Shown here piece by piece: positions 10,601-20,459 of a DNA stretch of 64,000 nucleotides (position 1 is the first letter of the stretch; the number at the start of each line of letters is the position of its first letter). Where the stretch lies: the NCBI GenBank assembly GCA_946811695.1, contig OX328124.1, forward strand, positions 58,401,459 through 58,465,458, given 5' to 3'. The position numbers and the translations under genes were made by a program. This DNA comes from Gonocerus acuteangulatus. Its lineage: Eukaryota > Arthropoda > Insecta > Hemiptera > Coreidae. A model generated the notes under the pieces. It was not told the origin of the DNA, did not search any database, and saw nothing but the letters and a program-made list of their open reading frames with translations.

Positions 10601-12971
10601 ACAACATTTTAGGCACTAAACATGTATTGCATTCTGTGTATATTATAGGAGCTTAATAAATGATAATATTTATTAATAAAATAATCCTTAATTAATAATT
10701 TATTCTATAATCACCTGTCCAATAACTTGAGGTTGATCTAGTTTTGAATCGAGATTATAATAAATTCCTGCAATTTGTCTAATGGCAATCCAATGACGTT
10801 TCTTAAGAGGCAGTAAAACAAATCCAAATCTGTAGTCACTTGGAACATTCAGAATAAATCCATGTATAAAGCACAGCTGTAAACACTCAGGAGGCCTAGA
10901 GAGAATCAGAACATGGTTATAAACATACAAAATAATATATGAGATTATTAGCCTGATGGAGAATCACTTACTTTCGTTTATCAAACCATATAGCTTCACA
11001 ACCTTTCCGATGTAATGCGGACATTATTACATTAACATCGTAGTTACCAAGGCCGAGGAAAGATTTGTGTGGGTTAATCCAGACATGAGGAGATAAGGTT
11101 TGGCAGATTTCATCCAATTCGGCTTTACTAAATGCGTCTTGAGTTTGAAATAAATTATTTAAAGCATGTAGAGCACACAGCTCTTTAACCTAAAAATGAA
11201 TAAAATAAAATTATAATGAAATCTTAGTTATTAAAACAATATTTATTTTATATAACCTACTATTTATGGAAATCACAAATGAAAGGGAATTTGAAGAATG
11301 AGATTTTACCAGTGGTAATAATATTCATAAGATATTTCATATCCTAATATAATTGATACAAATGCAAAGAATCGAATGTGAAAAGTTGTTGGCACCTTAT
11401 AGATGACTTCATTATTTTTATTTAATTTTCGAGAGTTTGCCAAAGCGTGCATAAGTCCAACAGCAATCAGAAAAATTCAACCTGAAATGATAATGAAAAA
11501 CACGTTTTTTTTTTCTCACATTCGATACTTTGCATTTGTATCGACGGTACATCTGTGGTCAAGGTAAAAATAATTAAGTTTTAGTTTCAACAACTTTCAT
11601 ACATATTAGCAAGGTGTGGGTTCGAGTTGGGTGATAATAATACAACTAAAAACTTTGACAGAAGATATATTTGTTCCAAACGACAAACGTTTTAATCTGA
11701 TAATTTACACCTAAGCTTCAGGCATCCCAGGCAAACACAATTGGAGCACTCAAATTAAAAGTTATTTTTGGTATTTTATTTAAAAGCCTGTCATATTTGA
11801 GGCAAAAAAGAAGTTGTGATATGAAGACTGGGAGCTAATTTGGATAAGGCACATGCATAGAGAGAAGAGGATTCAGTTCAAATATCAGCTTGGAAGTTAA
11901 TCTGTCTATGCTATGCTAGACCACCGCAGAGGAGATGCTGGTTCAAAACAGCTTGCAGCAGGTTGAATGTATCAGTGTTGTTCGAAAATTAACAAGCATG
12001 CTAACACAATCCAATACAAACGGTCATAGAAATCAGTGCGATGTTAAAAAGAATCTGGGGGCAGTTTGAGATGGTGTAGAAGAAATTTCCATTAAAAAAC
12101 AATATTCTAGCTATATAAAACATTAAAGAAAAGGATTCAGAAAATGTCGTAGACCACAGAGATTACCATGATGAAGATAGTCAGAGCACAATCATAACAG
12201 TTAAATAAAACTACATTTTTATCTAATAAAAATTTATTATTTATTTATTAAACATTTCTTTCAATTATATTTACATCTATACGTTAATTTTACTTAGTTT
12301 ACATTCCTATTCAAATTATTCTGTCCATTTTTGTTTAGCAGCCCTAATGAAGGCTTAAAAATTGTAAAGAAACTGCCAAAATTCGAATTTATTTTAAATA
12401 AAAAGGTTTTATTCAACTATTATGACAAAATCCTGACTATATATATTCATTCTGTTAACGAAAATGATGTCAAGAACAGAACAAAATTATTGACCATCAA
12501 GACTAGCTCTGTCTTAATTCTTTAAATTTAATAGAATCATGAAAAAAAGATGAAGATTTTGACATATCAGAATTCAGAATTATTTTCAAAACATTCAAAC
12601 TACTCAAAAAGGCCAATAGTATTTCTTTGCATTTAGCAAATGAATTTATACTATTTTCTCATCTCCAGAGCTGGAGCAATATTCGTGACAAATTAATAAA
12701 ACTATGATGAGTTCTGAGGGTTCATTTAAAAGTATTTAATTTTTTTTTCAATTGAAACTCCATTAAAACTCTTCACATTTTTATGTTGCAACATTTACAA
12801 ACAAAGTTGACACTATAAATGAATTAACTGAGATTCAGCATTTAAATATCTGTAGCTATAGTAGTGAATTATCACAAATGATTCCTCTAACTTAAGATAA
12901 ATCCAACTAATAGTCTGACAGCTCACCTGCTTCTCATGATAAACCCCATTACAATTTCCATTCATAGCCAT
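7530..12971 (-). CDS. JOSD2: Josephin domain deubiquitinase (JOSD1/JOSD2 type), four coding exons
   Basis: The spliced product is about 193 residues (exons 12971-12927, 11189-10972, 10895-10715, 7667-7530), close to the roughly 190-200 of animal JOSD1 and JOSD2. It would be a cysteine protease that removes ubiquitin from substrates. The Josephin domain fills nearly the whole protein. The Cys motif is in [12 protein letters not shown] at the start of exon 2, and GNYDVNVIM is the conserved helix of that exon. The catalytic His is in [10 protein letters not shown] and the Asn in YYNLDSKL, both in exon 3. VYHEKQ, conserved before the Cys box, ends exon 1. The last exon gives [16 protein letters not shown] and a TAG stop. 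All introns have GT..AG ends and phases match across joins. JOSD2 fits slightly better than JOSD1 (VYHE start, VEEK tail); the symbol is a family-level guess. Confidence 0.9.
8170..8840 (+). repeat. Interspersed repeat (family B), inside JOSD intron 3
   Basis: The phrases gaaatcttgg, attctctacaaaa and a following attattgatggga block recur, diverged, at 33590-33860 and 63590-63720. The copies share order and spacing, so this is a dispersed element, probably non-autonomous. Its ends cannot be set by eye. Confidence 0.5.
9132..9190 (+). repeat. SINE-A 3' fragment
   Basis: The phrase ggtgctaatggccttgatgt and the following gcgc plus A-rich tail match the 3' end of the SINE at 34777-34960. The tRNA-like head is missing. 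Confidence 0.65.
9212..10370 (-). mobile_element. DNA transposon with about 365-bp inverted termini and Tc1/mariner-type transposase remnant
   Basis: Both ends start agggtgtccc, facing each other. The inverted match runs from the tips to about 9580 on the left and back from 10370 to about 10005 on the right, with only scattered mismatches. The ~420-bp centre, read on the minus strand, contains [13 protein letters not shown] and [20 protein letters not shown], ending at a stop at 9615-9613. This matches the C-terminal end of DDE-3 (IS630/Tc1/mariner) transposases just after the last catalytic residue. A GISKQAI-like helix-turn-helix scrap lies before it in another frame. The catalytic middle is gone, so the copy cannot move itself. 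I could not identify a clean TA duplication. Confidence 0.75.
9613..9820 (-). pseudogene. Transposase C-terminal fragment (DDE-3 type)
   Basis: An open stretch of about 68 codons with F-x-W-G-T-L-K-K-x-V-Y, the segment that follows the final acidic residue in IS630/Tc1/mariner transposases, then a helical tail ending in a TAA. All three catalytic acids are absent. It lies between the long inverted termini of the transposon at 9212-10370. Confidence 0.65.
10438..10582. repeat. Inverted pair of tRNA-like SINE-D copies
   Basis: On the left (minus orientation) lies gggatttgagcccagaatct with an aattaactcgcc end. On the right (plus orientation) lies gaaattctgggttcttaggc with a ggcgagttaatt end. 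Both also contain tggtagca near the centre. The pair can fold as a hairpin. Single copies occur near 3776, 50320 and 58198. Confidence 0.6.
10715..10895 (-). CDS. JOSD2: JOSD coding exon 3 (catalytic His and Asn)
   Basis: A 181-nt exon whose first base completes the Lys codon begun in exon 2. Acceptor ctctctag, donor gtgatt. It holds the HW and YNLDSK motifs of the Josephin fold. A small AT-rich extension in the same frame beyond the donor is intronic. Confidence 0.92.
10972..11189 (-). CDS. JOSD2: JOSD coding exon 2 (catalytic Cys)
   Basis: A 218-nt exon between a tttttag acceptor and a gtaagt donor. It encodes the catalytic cysteine box and the GNYDVNVIM helix and ends two bases into a Lys codon. 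The following intron is only 76 bp. Confidence 0.92.
11250..12900. other. JOSD intron 1
   Basis: AT-rich intron with no recognised element. No conserved coding motif is seen between exons 1 and 2. Confidence 0.5.
12927..12971 (-). CDS. JOSD2: JOSD coding exon 1
   Basis: The 45-nt coding part reads [15 protein letters not shown] and ends in CAG before a gtgagc donor. The first ATG is at 12971. A second in-frame ATG two codons later is also possible. Upstream sequence to about 13127 is shared with the duplicate at 18329-18556, so it is probably 5' UTR or promoter. Confidence 0.8.
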
Positions 12972-13685
12972 AAAACCTTCTCTGACTGGTAAGGACACCT
13001 ATCATCACTATAAAAATCACATCTAACTGTCCTTTATAAGTGATTCACCTTCTGCAAGAATATAATTTAAAATGAATGGATGCCTTAAGTACAAAACCCT
13101 AAATAATATGGGCAAACATTAATAAAGTAGAGCAATTTGTACTTTTTGGGCCTTAATAATTCACTTCCATCAAGAAGCAGTTCCTAATTAAATGTATAAA
13201 AACCATTATATGTTACATAACAACCTAAAAACTATGACTGATGGGAAAATCCAGAGAGAACAAGTGGGGAAAACAAATGTCCTCAAATATCAGGTTAGCT
13301 TCGTCAGGTATGATAACTTCAACCTTCCTATGCAGGGAAGATTGTTCATAGATACAACGAGGTAGGAAGATTTCAATTTATGAACTAGTTTTGTATTCAA
13401 TGGGACAAAAATATTCTGACGAAAGTTGTTATTTCCTAAATATTTTTAAGGATTATTTAAATATTTTACATATCACATTATTTTATTGTAAATAAGAAAT
13501 TGATGTATTTTGTTAACATACACCATTAGGAGTAAACGGAGCAGCTATGAAACTTGGAGTACCATACGATTTGTATTAGTTTAGGATAGTCGCCAATATT
13601 TGTAGAGATGTTCATAAATGGAGAAAAATCAGGATTGGAACCATTGGCGTAGCTGCTACTTTCTCCGAAACAATGAGTTTAATTT

Positions 13686-13950
13686 CATGGGCGTATATAG
13701 AAAATAATTTCGGGAGGGGCTGGGGAAATTTCGGGGGGGGGGGGGGGGCTGAGACCATTTCCGGGGTATGGAATACTAAAAATTTAGTGCTTGGAATAGT
13801 TTTAGGCAACTAAAACGCTATTAGACGTAAAATAAAATATTTTTTATGATCTTATTTAATTTATTTTTAAGGGTTTTACGACAAGTTTTTGCCATCAAAT
13901 CAAAATTTCGGGGGGGGGGGGGCAGCAGCCCCCTCTTATATACGCCCATG
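13686..13950. mobile_element. hAT-like MITE with 8-bp target-site duplication
   Basis: Terminal inverted repeats begin catgggcgtatata and extend into G-rich tracts (G14 near 13734, G12 near 13911). The flanks are tttaattt at 13678-13685 and 13951-13958, an exact 8-bp duplication as made by hAT transposases. No transposase is encoded. Its right duplication abuts the Penelope element. Confidence 0.8.
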
Positions 13951-13957
13951 TTTAATT

Positions 13958-14233
13958 TATTCATCTGTGGCAGAAGGTCAATTTTATAAAAACACACTTT
14001 CTTTCTTCTGTAGTCTTTTATTTGGCTCTACATGTTTCACGTCGCTGTGACGCCTCTTCAGGAGCACTTAATCTAAATAAAATAAAATATGGTTACAGCC
14101 TATTCCTTAGAGAACCTTCCGCAGGTAGGGCCACGTCTGGACTGATAAGATTAATCATGTCTACTGGGTATCAGCTGTTTAAAATCGATAGTTTTAGGGT
14201 AAATGTCGATTTTCCAATGAAGTTTTTGTCATT
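13958..14233 (-). repeat. Penelope terminal direct repeat, 3' copy
   Basis: Copy of the 276-bp repeat downstream of the coding region as read on the minus strand. It is identical to 17753-18028 apart from one visible base (tgtagtc against tgtactc). It contains the hammerhead at 14025-14065. Confidence 0.9.
14025..14065 (-). ncRNA. Hammerhead ribozyme, type I, in Penelope repeat
   Basis: On the minus strand the order is GCUC, core CUGAAGA, a bulged G, stem II GCGUC/GACGU with loop ACAGC, core GAAA, a very short stem III (AC-AU-GU), H17 = A, then GAGC. GCUC pairs with GAGC to make stem I. All invariant core positions (CUGANGA, GAAA, UH) are present. Penelope-like elements are known to carry minimal hammerheads with tiny stem III, and this one fits. 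Predicted cleavage is after GUA. The extra G beside stem II is the only deviation. Confidence 0.8.
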
Positions 14234-14245
14234 TTATAAAATGTT

Positions 14246-16244
14246 TTAAGTCATCTTGTTTATTAAATTAAAAAATATTTTATCCAGGTATTTAATATCT
14301 GTTTTTTTGTTGACGGTCTTTTTCCTATTTTTAATTATGTGTATATTTTCCTTAATTTTTCTTTTTATGGGGTTTTTCTCCTTATCTAATATCTTTACCG
14401 TGTCAAAATTAAATGTGTGGCTATATAGTATCCCATGATCCACCAATGCAGTCTTGTTGTCTTTCTCATCAAGGTTTTTGGCATGTTGTTTGATTCTCTT
14501 TTTTAAAAGTTGTCCCGATTCTCCTACATACACCTTATCACACATTGCACACTCAATTTGATGTATGTTATATTTGGTTTCTCTTTCTTTTAATCCATCT
14601 TTAATTCGGCTGTAGCTTTTTATGATTTTGTCGTGATATATCCAGGAGATTCTTCCTAGGTCTTTACATTTTTGTTTTATCTCATTGGCAAGTATGCGAT
14701 TATAACAAAATGTAATATAATTAACCAGCTCTAAAGTTTTCATATCTTTACTGTCGTTATCCAATTTCTGTTTATAAATATGTTCATTGTGTATGAGTTT
14801 ATCTGCTACATCTCCGTTTGTATTTAAAATGTTTGTTTTCCTATCGTCAAAAAAATCATAAATTTTACTTTGTATTAATTTTCTTCTTTTTTCTTGGTTG
14901 CCTTTTATGTCGTCTATTGTTTGTGTATCCTGAAGTTTACGTTTCAGAGTATGGTTGGTGTTGTCTGTTGCAACAGTCATTTTTGTTAATTTAACTCTTT
15001 TGCTCCTATTAGAATTGTCAGTACCTATATGTTCAGTGTCATCCCTTTTCCGTTTACTATCAGAGTCTTCATAAAAATAGTCGTCCGTAAAGTTAAAAAC
15101 ATTCAAGTCAAAATTGATTAAATTTAAATTTTCCTTCACATCCAATTTCTTTTTGTAAAAAACATTTCTTTCAGCCCTTTTAATTTCTTTATTTATAATT
15201 TTCTCAGGGTAATTATTATCTCTAAATATAGTTCTGAGTTTATTTGTTATTTCATTTAAATATTTTGGTGATGTTCGCAGAAGCGCCGTCAGTGTCCTAT
15301 TATAAAGCAAATTCTTTTTAAAATTTAAAGGGTGACTAGAATAAAAATTAATCATACGACCGGAAAATGTATTTTTAGTCTGCCATTTAAACTCAAGTCT
15401 ATTGTCATTAGTTCTAATTATTTCCATATGTAAAAACATAATTTTGTTTTCATTTTCAATTTCTAAAGTGAACCCTAAATTCGTCTTATTATTAAAAAAC
15501 TGGAAGAGTCTGTCTATATCGTTTTCATGTACACAAATTAATAAATCATCCACATATTTATAAAGAAATTGGATATGAATGTTACAGTCATTTATGATTT
15601 CTTCTAATATGTGGTTCATTACAATTCCACTAATAGAAACAGATAAGTGGTTGCCCATTTGTACTCCAAATTTTTGTTTATAAATTCTATTGTTAAACTT
15701 GAAATAGCCATCCTTTGTACATAATTTAATACCATCTATAAACAGATTTTTGTCTTTTATTTTAGTTAGTTCTACAATTTTATCCCAATTTTTGTCAATA
15801 AGTTTGATAGCCAAGTCCACCGGAATATTTGGGAACATATTAACAACATCGAAGGAAACCAACTTATAACCAGAGATTACTGTCATCTTTTCTAATTTAT
15901 GTTTTAAATCTATAGCATTTTTTACGTCAAATGGATTATTATTAACAAAATGTTTTAATTCCATGTTCAATGATTTAGATAATTTGTGTGTAGGGGATTC
16001 TTTTGCGCTGACTATTGGTCTCAGTGGTTGCCCTTCCTTGTGTAATTTTATCAAGCCATAAATCAGAGGAATATTACTGTTATAGTTTATATATTTTAAA
16101 CGATCATTCTTTTCAATGAAATTAATTTTAACTAATTTGTCCGTAAATTTTATTATTCTATTTGTCAGTCCATTGGTGGGATCATAGTCGATTTGTTTAA
16201 AATTATTCGAATCATTAACTATGTCATTCATTTTCTTGTTGTAA
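14246..16244 (-). pseudogene. Penelope reverse transcriptase and GIY-YIG endonuclease (C-terminal part of split ORF)
   Basis: About 665 residues. The RT motifs run in order: PIVSAKESPTHKLS, DVVNMFPNIPVD (motif A), KFGVQMGNHLSVSISG, and the YVDDLL catalytic box. A basic, low-complexity linker with a KRKRDD-like segment follows. Near the C-terminus comes the GIY-YIG nuclease (NIHQIECAMCDKVYVG, with the C-x-x-C pair typical of Penelope-type enzymes, then KKRIKQH). The frame is fully open. What breaks it is the Helitron upstream: the first residues after 16244 lie inside the Helitron, so the stretch lacks its own N-terminus. In an intact element the product would reverse-transcribe RNA primed at nicks made by the nuclease. 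Confidence 0.88.
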
Positions 16245-16822
16245 TCTCTATATATAAAAATCACGTGTCTGTTTGTTTGTTCCTTATAGAAATCTACACC
16301 GTTTGACCGATTTTGACCAAACTTGGCACACAGGTAGGTCTTGATAAGGGAAATCTCCTAGGCTAGGTCAATATAGTCAAATTTCAAAATTTGGTCAAAA
16401 GTTTTGTCAAGAAAAATTGGCTACATTGAACCATTCAGATTCTGACGGCCATTTTGAATAATGTCTCAATGTACTTTATAATTAGAATAACTCGAACTCA
16501 TTGATGACTTTACATCATTATATAATCATGTAATGCAGTTTATTTCAATTTTATATCAACAGTCACTGTCTAACTAAGGAGCGCTGGCCTTTCTTTGATA
16601 AGAGCTATCTACGCGCAGGCTGTGGTGCTGGCCTCTGTCGGCTGTAATATGAATTGCTGTGATGCTGGCCTCTGTTGGCTGTTTCAGACAGCACTAGACA
16701 GATATAAACAAATTCACACCGTTTGACCGATTTTGACGTAACTGGGTATACAGGTAGCTCTTGATACGGGAAGAGTCATAGGCAGAAAGTAAGTGTAGCA
16801 TGGCACACTGGGTAACAGCTAG
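16245..16822 (+). mobile_element. Non-autonomous Helitron inserted in the Penelope ORF
   Basis: It begins TCTCTATATATA, ends AACAGCTAG, sits between an A and a T, and makes no target duplication. These are the Helitron signs (5' TC, 3' CTRR, AT target). Removing it joins a Lys-Asp-Asp reading to Tyr-Asn-Lys in the same frame, which fixes both ends to the base. The inside has two copies of a caccgtttgaccgatttt block. It encodes no Rep/helicase. A sister copy is at 31883-32401. Confidence 0.85.
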
Positions 16823-17721
16823 TCATCTTTAGTTATTATGACTGCTTTACTAGTTTTATCAGCTCTTATTACCAATAATTCAGGATTATCTTTTAGAAAT
16901 TTCTTTGTTTTATACTCTGCCTTTCTCAATTTTTCTGCAACAGATATATTAATATGTTCTGGGATTTTATTGTAATTTACATTTCTCTTGGTCTTGTTTA
17001 AACTATGGAAAAATGATGTTCTAATTTTGTTTTTTGTTTCTAAATCAATCTCGGTTTTGTTCAGCATATACTCAACGTCGACTATATAATTATTTACCAT
17101 ATGATCATCAATAGGCTTAAAAATATTAAAATTGTCACTTAATGATAAAAATTGTAATACTTCTTCTGGAATATCTACATTCGTCAAATTTACAACCCAG
17201 TCCATGTTAAAAGTCATAGGGGAGTTTTTCTTTCCGCAACAGCTTTGGATTTTCTTCAAATAAATGTTTTTAAAGTATTTTTGTATTTTAGAAGAATATA
17301 ATTTTAAATATGTGTCAATTACTTGTGAAATTTTCGGCTCAAAACATATATCCTGCAGAAGGTTTTTACATCCGTTTTCTCTATTTGTTAAATTATGTAT
17401 AAGTTGATAATTCCTACTGATTTCTAAATTCAATAATTTATATTTGAAAGATGACAAACTATTTAAAAAATTGTTGTACTTACAGAAACGATGGTTAAAG
17501 ATACAGTAAAATTTTTTAGTTCTATTTTCAATAAATTTAGGAAATACATGGTTCATCTTGCACATTTTCAGAAATTCGATTCGTTCCGTAGACATGATCT
17601 TTTCCTTCAGAATCCGCTGTAACTCGATGCACTTTTTCATTGCGTCGGTGTCAACATTCATTGCAATAATCTCGAGATAGTTTCGTTCGTCACTCCGCAG
17701 ATTTGCCATGGAGTATTCCAT
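16823..17721 (-). pseudogene. Penelope ORF, N-terminal part
   Basis: About 300 residues, open from a Met at 17721 to the Helitron junction. It is lysine- and asparagine-rich with no signal peptide. It ends in RADKTSKAVIITKDD, the conserved entry to the RT domain in Penelope-like elements, where the other half continues. A C-x-C-C-G-K-K segment near residue 185 may bind metal; this is unproven. A more upstream start is possible, but this Met lies 32 bp inside the 5' terminal repeat boundary and gives a usual length. Confidence 0.8.
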
Positions 17722-17752
17722 ATTATAAGACAGTGACCCTATTTTTCCAATA

Positions 17753-18028
17753 TATTCATCTGTGGCAGAAGGTCAATTTTATAAAAACACACTTTCTTTC
17801 TTCTGTACTCTTTTATTTGGCTCTACATGTTTCACGTCGCTGTGACGCCTCTTCAGGAGCACTTAATCTAAATAAAATAAAATATGGTTACAGCCTATTC
17901 CTTAGAGAACCTTCCGCAGGTAGGGCCACGTCTGGACTGATAAGATTAATCATGTCTACTGGGTATCAGCTGTTTAAAATCGATAGTTTTAGGGTAAATG
18001 TCGATTTTCCAATGAAGTTTTTGTCATT
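17753..18028 (-). repeat. Penelope terminal direct repeat, 5' copy
   Basis: Upstream copy of the 276-bp repeat relative to the minus-strand ORF, likely to hold the promoter. It contains the second hammerhead at 17820-17860. Confidence 0.9.
17820..17860 (-). ncRNA. Hammerhead ribozyme, second copy
   Basis: Base-for-base identical to the fold at 14025-14065: stem I GCUC/GAGC, core CUGAAGA and GAAA, stem II GCGUC/GACGU, minimal stem III. Two ribozymes flanking one coding unit would release a unit-length RNA from a tandem transcript. Confidence 0.8.
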
Positions 18029-18029
18029 C

Positions 18030-18328
18030 TTTTTCTTTCATTTCTTTGTCAATTATGTTGTGTATTTAACCGAACCAGAAAATTGCAATCAAATTTTAAG
18101 TTTTATAGGGTGTATCTTAAATTCTGAAATAATAGTAAGCGAGTATTTTATGAATCCATATTTTTTTATCGTAACATCGGGCGCGTTTTCTGCCTATTCT
18201 CTCAGAATTAATATAATAATAATTAATTAATATAATAATAATGAATAATTAATTAATATAATAATAATAATAATAATAACAGAATTAATATAATAATAAT
18301 GATAATTCGTCTAACGTAGGATTAATGA
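18030..18328. repeat. AT-rich flank with (TAA)n-type microsatellite
   Basis: 18200-18300 is a degenerate taataataat array with ttaattaat interruptions. The rest is unremarkable AT-rich DNA between the Penelope element and the duplicated JOSD exon. Confidence 0.7.
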
Positions 18329-18556
18329 AACTAATAGTCTCACCTGCTTCTCATTATAAACCCCATTACAATTTCCATTCATAGCCATACCCGTCAGCCA
18401 GTCAGCCTTCTCTGACTGGTAAGGACACCTATCATCACTTCAAAAATCACAACAAACTGTCCTTTATATGTGAATCACCTTCTGCAAGAATATATGTATT
18501 TTAAAATGAATGACTCCCTTAAGCACAAAACCTTAAATAATAGCGACAAACATTAA
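18329..18556 (-). repeat. Duplicate of JOSD exon 1 with 5' flank
   Basis: This interval matches 12915-13127 in order and orientation, at roughly 90% identity by eye, with a 15-16 bp insertion (gtcagccagtcag) just before the start codon and a small deletion after the donor. It lies about 5.4 kb upstream of exon 1 of the same gene. Similarity stops abruptly at both sides. Confidence 0.88.
18344..18388 (-). CDS. Possible alternative first coding exon of JOSD (duplicated exon 1)
   Basis: It encodes [15 protein letters not shown], the same 15 codons as exon 1 except His to Asn before EKQ. The frame is open and the CAG/gtgaga splice donor is intact, so it could splice to exon 2. The His is conserved in JOSD relatives (VYHE), so the change may matter, or may mark decay. 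Either copy could be the used one. Alternatives are a dead duplicate or an assembly artefact. Confidence 0.45.
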
Positions 18557-18869
18557 TATTTTTTTTATCATAAAATCGGGTCAAAAGCGCGTTTTCTCCC
18601 TAAAGAGAGAGGGAGCAAACCTGCTAAACAAGTACGATGAGCTGATTTACCTAACGACGCCCTTCTGGAACCATTGTAATAATGTCATGGATTAGAAGGT
18701 TCATCCTCTTACAAATACAAAGAAGAGAAAAAAAAAACTTTATTTTAAAAAGCAAAGTTTAGTTGCCAAAAAAATTCGGTTACTAACTACTATTGGGTTG
18801 ATATTGATCAACACAACATTGAGAGCATTGTAAAACTAAATGAATAGTCAGAAGCCACTAGGAGCCGAG

Positions 18870-19016
18870 CGACAGTACCCTAAAAGAGTCCACCCCAAAA
18901 AGAGAGGGGCATACTCGAGGAGCAGAGCTCAGTCGCCTTCTGAACCTCGGAGTGTGTGGACGCGTCACTTCTCTCTGCTCAATATCGCGATCTTTTTATA
19001 CAAGGAACTTCGTAAG
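18870..19016 (+). promoter_or_regulatory. GC-rich block with TATA-like box and splice-donor-like site
   Basis: A block with several CpG steps (gccgagcg, ctcgag, ggacgcgtc, atatcgcga) in AT-rich surroundings, ending with tttttata near 18991 and gtaagtaatt near 19012. It lies about 500 bp upstream of the duplicated JOSD exon. It could be that exon's promoter, a divergent non-coding first exon, or a repeat fragment. No protein motif is seen. Confidence 0.25.
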
Positions 19017-19019
19017 TAA

Positions 19020-20387
19020 TTATTCATTTTTTGTGATGATTTTGAATAAATATATCCATCAAAATGCTTTTGAATTATCAAAAAAATAATTAAGTCGAAG
19101 ATAATAATGAGAACTGATTTATCAGTTTAGATCAAATTTAACCAACAATGTAAATCACCTATTATTTACAGTAACCTAGATTTGTAATATAAAAATATTA
19201 CGTTTATAATACAGTGGTTATTTGAGAATTTAATTAATTAACCTTTTTCTAGTACTGAACATACTGTTGAAATTTCAAATATATAAATGTATTACTTTTT
19301 TTTATTTTATAAACACATTTCATTCAAAAGAAGCCTACACAACAATTCCCATAACGTTGCCAACAATTTATAGACAAATTTAATTATTTTTAATTTGAAT
19401 AATATTGATAACTATAGAATGATGAACTGCTCTTTAATACACTAAATATTTCCATTTAAATTTATTTTTGAATTGTATAATCATAAGAACTTGTATCGTG
19501 CGTTTTGAAAAATATAATTAAATTATTAATTTAGTTAATGAAATGTTTCAAAACCCCAGAAAGGATATTTTTTCACTAAAGTTAAAGTAATATAATTCTA
19601 ATAAGGCACCAATTTTCAATTTCGGAAAAAATAAATTTTATTTAGAATGGGAAAAAGAATATTAAATAGATTTCATTTGGGGGGTTGGGGGGTGTAATAT
19701 TAGACTTTAAATACCTTCGTATATGTAGTGTTTGTGTGCGTTCTTATATTAAATGTATGCATCTGTGTACTGTGTGTCATCGCATGTGCATGTGTCAATG
19801 GGAGTAAGTTTAAATCTGTATAAATATGTGCTATTTGTATTTCCCCTGTCAGTAATTATGTTAGTAGAGGAACGCGTTGAATTTAGGGAACATCTTATTA
19901 TAGTTATTATATATTACTACTAAGGTCTCAATATTTGAGAATATTTTAGATAAATTCTAATATTTCAGCTCTATTTTGTTCCCTGAACTTTGGGAAATAG
20001 GGAAAAATTATCATTCAATTGAAATTCAACTTAATTAAGAAATTGAGAAAATAATCGTCTTCAAGTTAACAAAAAATTTAAGAAAAAAATATTTTTAATC
20101 AACTTTCCAGTAAATAAACAAATGTTTTTTGAAAATAATTATTTTTATTTTTTTAAACGTCACAGCATTTTTATGGGCGGGTTATCTAGCCAGGACAAGT
20201 ACGTTGTATTTTCATTAGATGGAAAGCTCCCGAGTTAGGATTAAACATACAAGAGTGAAATTGATTATTTTTATGGGAATAACATAAATTCTTGACTACT
20301 GTAGCGAGTTAATCTAGATGCTATGTACACATTAACGATCAGATCCGCTATTTGTGAAACTGTTAAATTTCTTCGTTATAAACACAA

Positions 20388-20388
<1 letters not shown>
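19020..20388. other. AT-rich spacer, nothing recognised
   Basis: AT-rich sequence with a short G-rich string near 19677 and a gtgtg-rich patch near 19725-19800. Around 20175-20300 there is a possible decayed SINE (gggcgggttatctagccagg). No coding signal. Confidence 0.4.

Positions 20389-20389
<1 letters not shown>

Positions 20390-20450
<61 letters not shown>
20390..20450. repeat. (TA)n microsatellite
   Basis: About 30 uninterrupted TA units. Confidence 0.95.
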
Positions 20451-20454
<4 letters not shown>

Positions 20455-20459
20455 GAGAG

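Larger units (their letters stand above)
13958..18028 (-). mobile_element. Penelope-like retroelement with terminal direct repeats, Helitron nested inside
   Basis: The element runs on the minus strand and is bounded by 276-bp direct repeats (13958-14233 and 17753-18028). I see only one mismatch between them, the usual tandem-copy arrangement of Penelope elements (pseudo-LTRs). Between them lies one long reading frame for an N-terminal domain, reverse transcriptase and a GIY-YIG endonuclease, now split by a Helitron at 16245-16822. Each terminal repeat carries a hammerhead ribozyme fold. The near-identity of the repeats suggests a fairly recent insertion, and the Helitron came later. Confidence 0.9.

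Noticed and set aside
12972..12998. Upstream extension of the JOSD N-terminus to 12998
   Set aside because: The codon at 12998 is GTG, not ATG. The first ATG in frame is at 12971, and the duplicate copy has a different sequence upstream of the same ATG.
14022..14249. Short plus-strand frames in the Penelope terminal repeats (also 17703-18230)
   Set aside because: They are antisense to the hammerhead and promoter region, identical only because the repeats are identical.
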